Below are positions 1 through 8,717 of a stretch of 64,000 bases of DNA, one piece after another. Below the pieces are notes generated by a model. It was not told where the DNA came from, did not search any database, and saw only the letters and a program-made list of their open reading frames with translations. This DNA comes from Neptunicoccus sediminis (lineage in GTDB: Bacteria; Pseudomonadota; Alphaproteobacteria; Rhodobacterales; Rhodobacteraceae): positions 1-64,000 of the forward strand of contig NZ_MDVX01000012.1 of the NCBI RefSeq assembly GCF_001719615.1, in the 5' to 3' direction. Every line of letters starts with the position of its first letter. Position 1 is the first letter of the stretch. Both the position numbers and the translations under genes were made by a program.

Positions 1-40
1 CCGACAATAACTTCATGACGCATATCTCGCTCCGCATTAA

Positions 41-475
41 ACAACGTCCATAACGACGACAATAACGACAGAACTTAACATCCTATCTGATCACCAAGAA
101 GGCGGTACCAATGAGGCGGTTACGAACTATGTGGTGACGCCGACACGCCTGTCCGAAGATGCAGAGTTTTCGGTGCCTGTGATGATCACCGGCCCTTGGC
201 AGAACCTGAAATTCCGCCCCGATCTGGACAAGCTTCTGAACCTGTTGCTGGACGGCAAGCTGAAGGACAATGCCGATGTGCAGCGGGCGCAGGAAAAGCT
301 GAAAGAGGTCAAGGAAAAGCTGAAAGATCCCGAAGAAGCGTTGAAGGCAAAGCTGCGCAAAGAGTTGGAACAGCGCAACGCTGAGGAAGACGAAGCGGCG
401 AAGTCACTGGAAGAACAGGCGCGGGACAAGCTGGAAGACGAGGTGGGCAGAGCCCTGCGCAAATTGTTTGACTAA
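41..475 (+). pseudogene. AsmA-family protein, C-terminal fragment (5' part missing)
   Basis: The last ~115 residues match the C-terminal end of AsmA-like envelope proteins: a VTPTRLSED...VPVMITGPW..KFRPDL stretch, then a Lys/Glu-rich coiled-coil tail ending in a basic helix. AsmA proteins are normally several hundred residues and have an N-terminal membrane anchor. Here the frame is closed by TAA at 38-40, and the other two forward frames also stop before 54, so the gene is not simply cut by the window edge. Family-like sequence begins only at about 125. A GTG at 131 could start a short protein, but no good ribosome site is visible. I read it as a 5'-truncated remnant; an assembly error at the left edge is the main alternative. 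Confidence 0.55.
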
Positions 476-510
476 GCCGGGGGCGTGGTGCGCAAGTCTT
501 TGTGCCTGCC

Positions 511-608
511 GATGACCCTGCAATTATGAAGCGTCATATATGAAGCTTCATATATGACGCGTGATATATGACGCGTCTTGTAAGACGCTTCATATATGCA
601 GGGTGATC
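511..608. repeat. 98-bp palindromic dispersed repeat, copy 1
   Basis: The element has imperfect terminal inverted repeats of about 25 bp (22 of 25 matching by eye; ends 511-535 and 584-608). Inside is a perfect 30-bp palindrome (531-560, centred on AAGCTT) and a second hairpin (573-588). It sits between the converging ends of the AsmA remnant and the crotonase gene. A second copy of identical length lies at 60662-60759; ungapped alignment by eye gives about 77 of 98 identical bases. No ORF is inside, so it is MITE-like or REP-like. It could fold on both strands and separate convergent transcripts. Confidence 0.8.
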
Positions 609-645
609 AAAGCTGTGCATCATCGCCTGATCCGCGTTGCCGGTC

Positions 646-1440
646 TTACTTATAGACCGGCGCACGCTTTTGCATTTGCGCCATCACGGTTTCCATCTGG
701 TTTGGAAAGCCGATGATTTTCGACTGCAACTCGCCCTCCAGCGCCAGACCCTCGCGCCCTGCGGACCAGACCTGATCCACCAGCGCCTTGCTGCCCTGTA
801 CCGCCTCGGGGGAGCGCGCCGCCAGTTCTGCCGCCAAGGTCCGCGCACTCTTCACTGGGTCATCTGCCAGCCAAGTGGCCAGCCCCAGCGACAGTGCCTC
901 CTCTGCCCCGAGCACACGGCCCGTCATGATCAGTTCTTTCGCCTGATCCGCCCGCATCAACTGGGGCAGGGATTGGGTGATCCCCATATCCGGAACAAGG
1001 CCCCATTTCGCTTCCATGATCGACATCTTTGCATCTGGCGCCATGAACCGGAAATCCGCTGCCAGTGCCAGTTGGATGCCGCCACCGAATGCGACCCCTT
1101 CTACGGCTGCGATTACCGGCACTTTCAGTTCCTGCCAGACCACGGTCGGGCGCTGGAACCGGTTGCCGCGCCCGTGTTCCGGCGGGGTGGCCAGCATCTT
1201 GCGGATTTCGTCGATATTGGCGGAAAACTCCATTAGGGCGCTGGTGTCGATACCGGCGCAAAAACAGCCACCCGCCCCATAAAGCACCACCGCCCGCACA
1301 TCCGCGTTGCCTTGTAATTCTTCCCCCGCAGCGGCGAGTTCGTCGAAAAACTGTGTGTCCAATGCGTTTTTCTTTTCGGGGCGGTTCAGCATGACCTCGG
1401 CCACGTGATCCTTGATGGTGATGTCCAGACGCTCGTACAT
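646..1440 (-). CDS. Enoyl-CoA hydratase/isomerase (crotonase) family protein
   Basis: This 264-residue crotonase-fold protein acts on acyl-CoA thioesters, presumably in fatty-acid or aromatic-acid breakdown. The oxyanion-hole segments CFCAGID (59-65) and FGGG (118-121) are present. Glu143 sits at the second catalytic acid position (rat hydratase Glu164), but the first acid position (Glu144 equivalent) is Gln123. Asp151, eight residues after Glu143, matches the spacing of the third acid of dienoyl-CoA isomerases. The exact reaction is therefore open: hydratase chemistry is doubtful and isomerase-type chemistry possible. The ATG at 1440 follows a good AGGAGA ribosome site. No beta-oxidation partner genes adjoin it. 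Confidence 0.85.
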   Translation of the reverse strand: MYERLDITIKDHVAEVMLNRPEKKNALDTQFFDELAAAGEELQGNADVRAVVLYGAGGCFCAGIDTSALMEFSANIDEIRKMLATPPEHGRGNRFQRPTVVWQELKVPVIAAVEGVAFGGGIQLALAADFRFMAPDAKMSIMEAKWGLVPDMGITQSLPQLMRADQAKELIMTGRVLGAEEALSLGLATWLADDPVKSARTLAAELAARSPEAVQGSKALVDQVWSAGREGLALEGELQSKIIGFPNQMETVMAQMQKRAPVYK

Positions 1441-1624
1441 GGTGGGTCTCCTGTGGGATTTTGCACAGTTTGCGCCAAATCCGTCGCCCAGAGAAGCCCT
1501 GCCGACCGTGACGTGGCGTAGGGCGTGACCCGGTGCCGCAAACCTGCAAGCTGCGTCGCTTTTTGCCCTGACGCGGCGGTAGCTTCGGGCTAGAACCGGG
1601 GGCAGAATAGCAGGAGCGGACAGG

Positions 1625-3634
1625 ATGGCACTTCTTCTCGGGGTTGATACAGGTGGAACCTATACAGACGCGGTTCTGATCCGGGGCGAGGACGAGGTGA
1701 TCGCCACTGCCAAATCCCTGACCACCCGCCACGACCTTTCCGAAGGGGTGGGCAAGGCGGTGCAGGCGGTTCTTGATGCGGCCGCTGTGGCACCGGACCA
1801 GATTGCGCTGTCGTCCCTGTCCACCACGCTGGCCACCAACGCACTGGTCGAAGGACAGGGCGCACGGGTCGCGCTGGTGTTTATCGGATTTGACGAAAAG
1901 GACATCGCCCGTCAGGGGCTGGAGGACGCGCTGCGCGGTGATCCGGTCATCCGCATCAACGGCGGGCACAGTCATTCTGGCAGCGAAGCCGCACCGTTTG
2001 ACCAAACCACATTGGAACAGGTGCTGGACGGGTTGGACGGGGCTGTCACCGGATTTGCCATTGCCAGCCAGTTTGCCACCCGAAACCCCGCCCATGAGAT
2101 CGCTGCGCGGGACCTGATCCGCGCCCGCACCGGATTGCCTGTGACCTGTTCTCACGAACTTTCGGCCAAGCTCGGCGGGCCGAAGCGGGCAATGACGGCT
2201 GTGCTGAATGCACGATTGATCGGGATGATCGACCACCTGATTGGCGCAACGCAGGACTATCTGCACCGGATCGGGGTGACGGCTCCGATGATGGTGGTGC
2301 GCGGCGACGGGGCGCTGATCTCGGCGGATATGGCGCGGGAGCGGCCGATTGAAACCATCTTGTCCGGTCCGGCAGCCAGCATCGTCGGGGCCCGCTGGCT
2401 GACTGGGGAATCCGATGCGTTGGTCAGTGATATTGGCGGCACCACCACGGATGTCGCAGTTCTGCGGGACCGGCAGCCGATGATCGATCCTCACGGCGCA
2501 CGGGTGGGCGGATTGCGCACGATGGTCGAAGCCGTGGCCATGCGCACCACAGGGCTTGGCGGGGACAGCGAGGTGCATTTGCAGCGGGACGGGCTGGCGG
2601 GTGGCTTGCGGCTTGGCCCGCGCCGCGTTTTGCCTTTGTCGCTGGCGGCGATGCAATATCCCGATGTGGTGCCCGCCGCGCTGGAGCGTCAGTGCACCAA
2701 GGATCGTGTTGGCGAATATGACGGGCGCTTCGTCGTGCCGGTGCGCCTGTCGGGGCAGGTGCCTGCGGGGTTGGACGCGCGGGAAACCCGCCTGTTGGAA
2801 CGGATCGCCGCACAGGCGTGGGAGATGGGCAGTCTTCTGTCAAACCGGCTGGACGGATCGGCGCTGGACCGGCTGGTGGCGCGGGGGCTGGTGATGATCG
2901 CCGCGATTACCCCTTCGGATGCGGCCCATGTGACCGGCGTTCTGGACAGTTGGAACAAAGAGGCCGCCGCTCTCGGGCTGGAGCTGTTTTCCCGCCAGCG
3001 CAACGGGGCCGGGCAGCGGATCGCACCGGAGGGGGCAATGCTCGCCCCGCGGATCATAGACCAATTGACCCAACAGACCTGCGATGTCTTGCTGGAAACC
3101 GCCTTTGCCGAAGAAGACACGGATTTCGGACTGCCAGAGGACCAGTTGGCCCGCCATGTGCTGACACGGCTTGGCACGCAGCAGCACCGCGGTTTGGTGT
3201 CGTTGAATGTGGGTCTGAACCTGCCGGTGATCGGGCTTGGCGCCTCGGCGCACAGCTATTATGGCGCTGTTGGAGAACGGCTTTCGACACCTGTGATCCT
3301 GCCCGAACACGCCGGAGTTGCCAATGCAATTGGCGCAGTGGTGGGGCAGGTTTCCATGCGCAAATCCGGCCTGATCACCAGTATCGGAGAACGCCGCTAC
3401 CGCGTGCATTTCATTGAAGGCCCGCAGGATTTCAACGATCTCGACCGTGCCCTGAAAGCGCTGGAAACCCGACTTGGCGAAGACGCAATGGCGGCGGCGC
3501 GAGAGTCCGGTGCGCAAGGAATCCGCCTGCATCTGCAAAGAGACCTGCGCAACGCCGAGGTCGAGGGGCGGGATGTGTTTGTGGAGGCAGAACTTACCGC
3601 CACCGCATCAGGCCGCCCCCGTATCGCCCGCTAG
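1625..3634 (+). CDS. Hydantoinase/oxoprolinase family protein, HyuA type
   Basis: This 669-residue protein resembles the A subunit of ATP-dependent hydantoinases, oxoprolinases and acetone carboxylase-like enzymes. The N-terminus has the actin-fold phosphate motif DTGGTYTDAVL (8-18). A second nucleotide-binding loop, SDIGGTTTDVAVL, lies near residue 270. The length is normal for HyuA. HyuA usually works with a HyuB partner encoded next to it, but none is here, so the substrate cannot be inferred. The ATG at 1625 is preceded by AGGAGCGGACAGG. Its TAG stop overlaps the stop codon of the opposing antiporter gene in a CTAG tetranucleotide, so the two convergent genes have no terminator between them. 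Confidence 0.85.
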   Translation: MALLLGVDTGGTYTDAVLIRGEDEVIATAKSLTTRHDLSEGVGKAVQAVLDAAAVAPDQIALSSLSTTLATNALVEGQGARVALVFIGFDEKDIARQGLEDALRGDPVIRINGGHSHSGSEAAPFDQTTLEQVLDGLDGAVTGFAIASQFATRNPAHEIAARDLIRARTGLPVTCSHELSAKLGGPKRAMTAVLNARLIGMIDHLIGATQDYLHRIGVTAPMMVVRGDGALISADMARERPIETILSGPAASIVGARWLTGESDALVSDIGGTTTDVAVLRDRQPMIDPHGARVGGLRTMVEAVAMRTTGLGGDSEVHLQRDGLAGGLRLGPRRVLPLSLAAMQYPDVVPAALERQCTKDRVGEYDGRFVVPVRLSGQVPAGLDARETRLLERIAAQAWEMGSLLSNRLDGSALDRLVARGLVMIAAITPSDAAHVTGVLDSWNKEAAALGLELFSRQRNGAGQRIAPEGAMLAPRIIDQLTQQTCDVLLETAFAEEDTDFGLPEDQLARHVLTRLGTQQHRGLVSLNVGLNLPVIGLGASAHSYYGAVGERLSTPVILPEHAGVANAIGAVVGQVSMRKSGLITSIGERRYRVHFIEGPQDFNDLDRALKALETRLGEDAMAAARESGAQGIRLHLQRDLRNAEVEGRDVFVEAELTATASGRPRIAR

Positions 3635-5544
3635 GGATCGGGCTTTTCTGTACGGACGATTAGATCCGCAGACTCATTGGTGGGCGGAAAGTCGATTTCT
3701 TCGTCGTTTTCCACGATCTTGGTCAGATTGGACAGAAAACTGGTGTAGAGATCGGAGTTCACCTCCCGCGCGCGGGCAACGTATTTGTCGTTCTTTTCAT
3801 TTGGAAGATTCGGATCCCAAAGCCCGGCCAGTTCAGCCAGCGCGTGGCGGTCTGCTTCAAAGAACTGGTCGTGGGCGCGCTCGGCCTCATACTCCGGCCA
3901 GCCCATGCCTTGCAGCATCTTCTTGCCCGCCCGCATCGCGCTGTCAAAGGTTTCGCGGATGATTTCGTCCGCTCCGGCGCGGTACAGGTGATAGACGTGA
4001 TCCCGATCATAGGCGCGGGCGATTATGTAGAGATCCGGCCGCTCCTTGCGGGCGTGATCCACCAGCTTCACCGCAGCGTCCTTGTCATCCACTGCAACCA
4101 CCAGAATTTTCGCGGTCATCAATCCGGCCGCATGCATCATGTCGGGGCGGGTCGGATCACCGAAATACCCTTTCACCCCAAAGCGCCGCATGGCGTCGAT
4201 CTGGTCGATCTGATGGTCGATCACAACCGTCTTGATCCCTGTTGCCAGCGCAAGCCGGTTTACAATCTGCCCGAAACGACCGATGCCAGCGATGATGACA
4301 GTGCCTTCTTCGTCGATGGTGTCTTCTTCGCGGGTGTTCGGTGTTTCAACCAGTTTGCGCGAAACACGGTCGTAAAGGATGAACAACAAAGGTGTCAGCA
4401 GCATGGAAAGGGCGATGATCAGAAGCAACTGTTGGGACAGTGCAAAGGGGATCACGCTGGTTTGCACGGTGGTCGAGAGCATGACAAAGCCGAACTCCCC
4501 CGCTTGGGCCAGTGACAGGATGAACAGCCACTGGTCCCGCCCCTTCAGTTTGAACAGCACGCTTAAGCCCGCAAGCACCAGCCCCTTGATCAGCATCACG
4601 CTAAGCGTCATGCCAAGTATCCATGCCAGATGCTCCCACAGCACGGCAAAGTTGATCCCTGCACCTACGGTAATAAAGAACAGTCCCAGCAAAAGCCCCT
4701 TGAACGGCTGGATGTCGGTTTCCAGCTCGTGCCGGTATTCAGAGTTCGCCAGAACCACCCCGGCCAGAAAAGTTCCAAGCGCCGGAGACAGGCCAACCAG
4801 CGTCATCAACAGGGCAATCCCCACCACCAGCAACAACGCCACGGCGGTGAAAATCTCTGGCAGGCGGGCCTTGGCGATGAAGTGAAAAATCGGGCGGGTG
4901 CAATAAATCCCGAACAGGATCACCGCGCCAACCGCCCCGAGCGTGACCAGCGTCACCCCCCAACCCGGAAGTCCCGCGATCAGGGACATATCGGAATGAT
5001 CATCCCCGCCGTGGTTAAAGTTGCTGAAATCGCCCACAGCCAGCAGCGGAATCAGCGCCAGCATCGGGATCACGGCAATATCCTGTGTCAGCAGCACCGA
5101 AAACGCCGAACGCCCGCCGTGAGTTTGCATAAGACGCTTTTCGTTAAGCGTCTGCACCACGATCGCGGTCGAGGACAGGGCGAAAATCAGGCCGATTGCA
5201 ACAGAGATATTCCACGGCTGGCCAAAGGTGATAAACGCGGCACTGACCGCAAGTGTGGTTAACACCACCTGCAAGCCGCCCAGCCCGATCAGCCGGTGGC
5301 GCATCTCCCAGAGCGCCTTTGGCTCCAGTTCCAGCCCGACGATGAACAGCATCATCACCACGCCGAATTCGGCAAAATGTTGCAGGTCTTTGGTTTCGTT
5401 TCCCACCAGTCCGAAAACCGGCCCGATCAATACACCGGCCACCAGATAGCCGAGAATAGAGCCGAGACCGGCCCGTTTTGCCACCGGCACAGCGATGACA
5501 GCAGCGGCCAGATAGATCGAGGCCTGAAGGAGAAAACTTTCCAT
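3631..5544 (-). CDS. CPA2-family monovalent cation:proton antiporter, KefC/KefB-like
   Basis: The 637-residue inner-membrane protein has an N-terminal antiporter domain of roughly 12 helices (residues ~1-380, starting MESFLLQASIYLAAAV) followed by a soluble RCK/TrkA-N domain. That domain carries the dinucleotide-binding loop GIGRFGQ near residue 425 and an acidic-ended beta strand after it. This architecture fits K+/H+ or Na+/H+ exchange gated by nucleotides or redox ligands. The frame stays open upstream to 5691, but the ATG at 5544 has the best ribosome site (AGGAATTTT) and begins the conserved first helix. No KefF/KefG ancillary subunit is adjacent. Confidence 0.88.
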   Translation of the reverse strand: MESFLLQASIYLAAAVIAVPVAKRAGLGSILGYLVAGVLIGPVFGLVGNETKDLQHFAEFGVVMMLFIVGLELEPKALWEMRHRLIGLGGLQVVLTTLAVSAAFITFGQPWNISVAIGLIFALSSTAIVVQTLNEKRLMQTHGGRSAFSVLLTQDIAVIPMLALIPLLAVGDFSNFNHGGDDHSDMSLIAGLPGWGVTLVTLGAVGAVILFGIYCTRPIFHFIAKARLPEIFTAVALLLVVGIALLMTLVGLSPALGTFLAGVVLANSEYRHELETDIQPFKGLLLGLFFITVGAGINFAVLWEHLAWILGMTLSVMLIKGLVLAGLSVLFKLKGRDQWLFILSLAQAGEFGFVMLSTTVQTSVIPFALSQQLLLIIALSMLLTPLLFILYDRVSRKLVETPNTREEDTIDEEGTVIIAGIGRFGQIVNRLALATGIKTVVIDHQIDQIDAMRRFGVKGYFGDPTRPDMMHAAGLMTAKILVVAVDDKDAAVKLVDHARKERPDLYIIARAYDRDHVYHLYRAGADEIIRETFDSAMRAGKKMLQGMGWPEYEAERAHDQFFEADRHALAELAGLWDPNLPNEKNDKYVARAREVNSDLYTSFLSNLTKIVENDEEIDFPPTNESADLIVRTEKPDP

Positions 5545-5726
5545 AAAATTCCTGTGGTTTAGAGCAACTTGTCTAGGGTATGCGGATTGCCCCGCCTGAC
5601 AAGTAGTAATACCGGAGTTTCTTTGCGATCCGCCGTTATTTATCAAAAATACCTGCCATTCACCGGCAGATGTCAGCCGGTTGTCGAACAAACGTCTTGG
5701 GTTTGTGACAAAGTTTCTTTATCAAA

Positions 5727-5745
5727 CCTGAAAGTTACTTTCAGG
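5727..5745. promoter_or_regulatory. Perfect inverted repeat, candidate operator of the DegT-family gene
   Basis: CCTGAAAG-TTA-CTTTCAGG is an exact 8-bp inverted repeat with a 3-base spacer. It ends 12 bases before the chosen start codon of the aminotransferase gene. The symmetry and size fit a dimeric repressor site, and its position would let a bound protein block initiation. An mRNA hairpin covering the ribosome site is an alternative. No regulator gene is next to it. Confidence 0.45.
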
Positions 5746-5757
5746 AAATCGGAACCT

Positions 5758-6948
5758 ATGACCCTTCCCAATATGCATGACGCCGAACCCATTCCCGCTT
5801 CTGCCAAAGCCGAGATCGAACGGATTTTGCAAACCGGCGACCTGTTCCGCTATACCGCTGCGCAGGACGCGCCGGTGACGCTGCTGGAGCAGGAGTTTGC
5901 GGCCGAGATGGGGGTGAAATATGCTCTGGCGGTGTCAAGCTGTTCGGCTGCCTTGTTTCTCAGCCTCAAGGCGCTGGGCCTGCCACGGGATGCGCGGGTT
6001 CTCATTCCGGGATTTACCTTTGCTGCGGTGCCTTCTGCCGTGATCCACGCGGATTGTGTGCCGGTTCTGTGCGAGGTCGCTCAGAACTACCGTATTGATC
6101 TGGCGGATTTCGAGGCGCGTCTCGACGAAAATATCGCGGCGGTCATTGTCAGCCATATGCGGGGTCACACATCGGATATGGATGCGATCATGTCCCTGTG
6201 TGAGGCACGGGATATTCCGGTGGTCGAGGATGCCGCCCATTCTCTAGGAACCACGTGGAAGGGACGCAAGATCGGCACGATCGGGCGCGTGGGCTGTTTT
6301 TCTTTCCAAAGCTACAAGCTGATCAACGCAGGAGAGGGCGGCATTCTTGTCACCGATGACGCAGAACTGGTGGCCCGTGCGGTGATCATGTCCGGTGCGT
6401 ATGAACACAACTGGAAGAAGCACGGCCATCTGACCAACCAATTCGCCCGCTGGCAGAACAAACTACCACTGTATAATCTGCGGCTGTCAAATCTGTCCGC
6501 CGCGATTATCCGGCCCCAGATTGGCGAAATCCCGCGCCGTGTGGCAGACGGGCGGCGCAATTATGACCGGCTGGCCGCGGCACTGAACCAGACCCTCTGG
6601 TTAAAGGTGCCAGACGCGCTGGACGGAGAGGAACGCGCCCCTGACAGCATCCAGTTCAACCTGTGCGGTGTGAGCGATGCGCAGGCGCAGGCCTTTGTGA
6701 CAGACGCCGCGCAGCTTGGCGTAACTGTGCAATTGTTCGGCATGTCAAAAGACAACGCGCGGGCCTTTTGGAACTGGGAATTTCTGCCAGAACAGCGCGA
6801 ACTGCCTGCGACCCGCGCCATGTTGATGCGGGCCTGTGATGTGCGTCTGCCCGCCCGCCTGAGCGAGACAGAAGTGGACGCCGTTGCACAAGCGTTGATG
6901 CAGGCGGCTGAAAACAGCTTTGCCGAGGTCCGTGCTTTTGGCACCTGA
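5758..6948 (+). CDS. DegT/DnrJ/EryC1/StrS family PLP aminotransferase
   Basis: This 396-residue fold-type I PLP enzyme belongs to the family that transaminates nucleotide-linked keto sugars or related cyclic ketones. Visible signatures are the cofactor-phosphate segment SSCSAALFLSL, the PLP-ring aspartate in VVEDAAHSLG, and the Schiff-base lysine in SFQSYKLINAGEGG. The open frame reaches back to 5569, but the conserved protein begins at the ATG at 5758 (MTLPNMHDAEP), with AGGAAATCGG upstream. No sugar nucleotide or polysaccharide genes are nearby, so the substrate is unknown. A perfect inverted repeat lies just upstream of the start. Confidence 0.85.
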   Translation: MTLPNMHDAEPIPASAKAEIERILQTGDLFRYTAAQDAPVTLLEQEFAAEMGVKYALAVSSCSAALFLSLKALGLPRDARVLIPGFTFAAVPSAVIHADCVPVLCEVAQNYRIDLADFEARLDENIAAVIVSHMRGHTSDMDAIMSLCEARDIPVVEDAAHSLGTTWKGRKIGTIGRVGCFSFQSYKLINAGEGGILVTDDAELVARAVIMSGAYEHNWKKHGHLTNQFARWQNKLPLYNLRLSNLSAAIIRPQIGEIPRRVADGRRNYDRLAAALNQTLWLKVPDALDGEERAPDSIQFNLCGVSDAQAQAFVTDAAQLGVTVQLFGMSKDNARAFWNWEFLPEQRELPATRAMLMRACDVRLPARLSETEVDAVAQALMQAAENSFAEVRAFGT

Positions 6949-6963
6949 CACCCCGTAACAGGG

Positions 6964-6992
6964 GCGCAGGCGGGTCGGTTTCCCGCTTGCGC
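6964..6992. terminator. Stem-loop after the DegT-family gene
   Basis: An 11-bp GC-rich stem with one mismatch and a 7-base loop begins 16 bases after the aminotransferase stop. No clear T-run follows, so it may attenuate transcription or stabilise the mRNA rather than fully terminate it. Confidence 0.5.
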
Positions 6993-7022
6993 TTATGCAC
7001 GCGCGGAGTCAGAAACGCGCCT

Positions 7023-8189
7023 ATGACCGGCGCACAAAAAACCGTAATGACAGTTATCCTCTTGTGGTTCGCAGGATTGGGTGCCGCCGCGCAATTCGCC
7101 AAGTTCTCGCTGATTTTTGCTGATCTTTCAGCACATTACGCCGATAGCGGCGCAGGGCCGTTGCTGGGGTTTCTGGTGTCCGGCATCAGCTTGCTCGGGA
7201 TTGTCTTTGGCCTGACAGCGGGCGTGGTTGTGGCCCGTTTCGGGGTGCGGCGCCTGTTGATTGCGGGGATGCTGCTCGGGGCGGTGGCCTCTTTGGTACA
7301 GGCCGCTCTGCCGCCTTTGGGGTGGATGCTGGCGGTTCGGATGATAGAGGGTCTGTCCCATCTGGTTGTGGTGGTGGCCGCGCCAACCCTGATTTCCCAG
7401 ATCACCCTGCCGCGCTTTCAACCGCTCGCCATGAGCCTCTGGAGCACGTTTTTCGGTGTGGCCTATGCGCTGACAGCGTGGCTGGGAACGCCGCTGGTGG
7501 CGGCCTTTGGTCTGCCGAGCCTGTTTTACGTTCACGCCCTGTGGATGTTCGCAATGGCCGCAGCCCTGTGGGCGGTGCTGCCACAGGATCAAGCCGGGGC
7601 GCCGGTAACATCCCTTGGACTGCTCCGCCAGCATATCGAAATTTACACCGATCCGGCCCGCGCTGCACCCGGCCTTGCGTGGCTTTGTTATACGCTGACC
7701 TTTGTGGCGATCCTGACGGTGATCCCGCCCTTCCTGCCGGATGACAGCCGTGCAGCCGTGCTTGGGATCATGCCGCTGGCGGGGATCCTTGTGTCGATGA
7801 CCTTGGGTGTGATCCTGCAACGCTGGTTCTCGCCGGTCTCTGTTGTGGTGCTGGGCTTTGCTTGTGCGGGTCTGGCAACGCTCGGCTTTGCGCTCTCGGC
7901 GGGGGCGCCGCTGTTTGCCGTGTTGATCTTTGCTGCGCTCGGTTTTGTGCAGGGGGCCAATTTCTCGGCCATCCCCGATTTGAACCCCACCGCTGAGGCC
8001 CGCGCCCATGCGCAGGGGGCGGTGGCGCAGATGGGCAATCTGGGCAATACACTTGGAACACCGGTGGTGCTGGTTATGATCGGGCTGTTAGGCTTTTCCG
8101 GTCTGATCCTGTTCGCGCTGCTGGCCTATGGGGCGGGGATTGCCGTGCATTTGGGGCTGGCGCGCAAACGGGCGGCCCGTCCGGTTTGA
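7023..8189 (+). CDS. MFS transporter
   Basis: The 388-residue, very hydrophobic protein has about 12 predicted membrane helices. The MFS loop 2-3 signature appears as GVVVARFGVRRLL near residue 70. It resembles the CynX/NimT-like anion or small-molecule carriers in general layout, but the substrate cannot be told. An in-frame TTG at 6987 would add 12 residues inside the preceding stem-loop region; the ATG at 7023 is preferred although the ribosome site is weak. It follows the aminotransferase on the same strand and ends 12 bases before the convergent Lrp-type gene. Confidence 0.82.
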   Translation: MTGAQKTVMTVILLWFAGLGAAAQFAKFSLIFADLSAHYADSGAGPLLGFLVSGISLLGIVFGLTAGVVVARFGVRRLLIAGMLLGAVASLVQAALPPLGWMLAVRMIEGLSHLVVVVAAPTLISQITLPRFQPLAMSLWSTFFGVAYALTAWLGTPLVAAFGLPSLFYVHALWMFAMAAALWAVLPQDQAGAPVTSLGLLRQHIEIYTDPARAAPGLAWLCYTLTFVAILTVIPPFLPDDSRAAVLGIMPLAGILVSMTLGVILQRWFSPVSVVVLGFACAGLATLGFALSAGAPLFAVLIFAALGFVQGANFSAIPDLNPTAEARAHAQGAVAQMGNLGNTLGTPVVLVMIGLLGFSGLILFALLAYGAGIAVHLGLARKRAARPV

Positions 8190-8201
8190 ACCGGCGCAGG
8201 A

Positions 8202-8684
8202 TCAGCGGGTCTTTCGCACCGCTGCCGCAGTGACCGGCAGACCGGCATCCTGTTTAAGCTGTTCCATCACGATCTTGGTCTGCACACGGGCGACGGCCTC
8301 GTGGGGGAGGAACACATCACGGACCAGCGCATTTAACGCCGCCAGCGAGGGGCAATAGACCCGCAGCATGTAATCCGCCTCACCAGTAAGGGTCCAGAGG
8401 CTGACAACCTCGGGGCGGTCTTGCGCTAGTTTCTGAAACATCTGTGCGTTTGCAGGGGTGTGGCCGGACATAGAGACCTGCACGAACGCCTGCACCGACA
8501 ACCCCAGCGCCGCTGCATCAAGCCGTGCGTGATAGCCGGTGATATACCCCTCCGACTCCAGCCGCTGACGCCGCCGGCCGATCTGGCTGGCGGACATATT
8601 CAGCCGTTCAGAGAGTTCCTGCGCGGTGGCAGTGGCATTGTCCTGCAATGCACGCAGCAGGCGTTCATCGACGGAATCGAGCAT
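8202..8684 (-). CDS. Lrp/AsnC family transcriptional regulator
   Basis: A 160-residue regulator with an N-terminal winged helix-turn-helix (DERLLRALQDNATATAQELSERLNMSASQIGRRRQRLE, written here with its key segment at residues 6-43) and a C-terminal RAM/ligand domain (~70-150). Such proteins assemble as dimers to octamers and sense amino acids. It is divergent from hppD across 154 bases, so control of tyrosine catabolism in response to tyrosine or a related amino acid is the natural inference. The ATG is at 8684. A perfect TTGACA -35 hexamer for this gene lies at 8741-8746 on the minus strand. Confidence 0.9.
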   Translation of the reverse strand: MLDSVDERLLRALQDNATATAQELSERLNMSASQIGRRRQRLESEGYITGYHARLDAAALGLSVQAFVQVSMSGHTPANAQMFQKLAQDRPEVVSLWTLTGEADYMLRVYCPSLAALNALVRDVFLPHEAVARVQTKIVMEQLKQDAGLPVTAAAVRKTR

Positions 8685-8717
8685 GATGTTATTTCCATGT
8701 GCAGAAATCGTGCATCA

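Noticed and set aside
531-600. Possible CRISPR repeats or phage attachment site
   Set aside because: The palindromic units are joined without unique spacers, and no cas or integrase gene is present.
860-2656. Long open frame on the minus strand across the crotonase and hydantoinase genes
   Set aside because: It runs antisense to two well-supported genes, has low-complexity Arg/His/Pro-rich translation and no domain; it is a codon-bias shadow.
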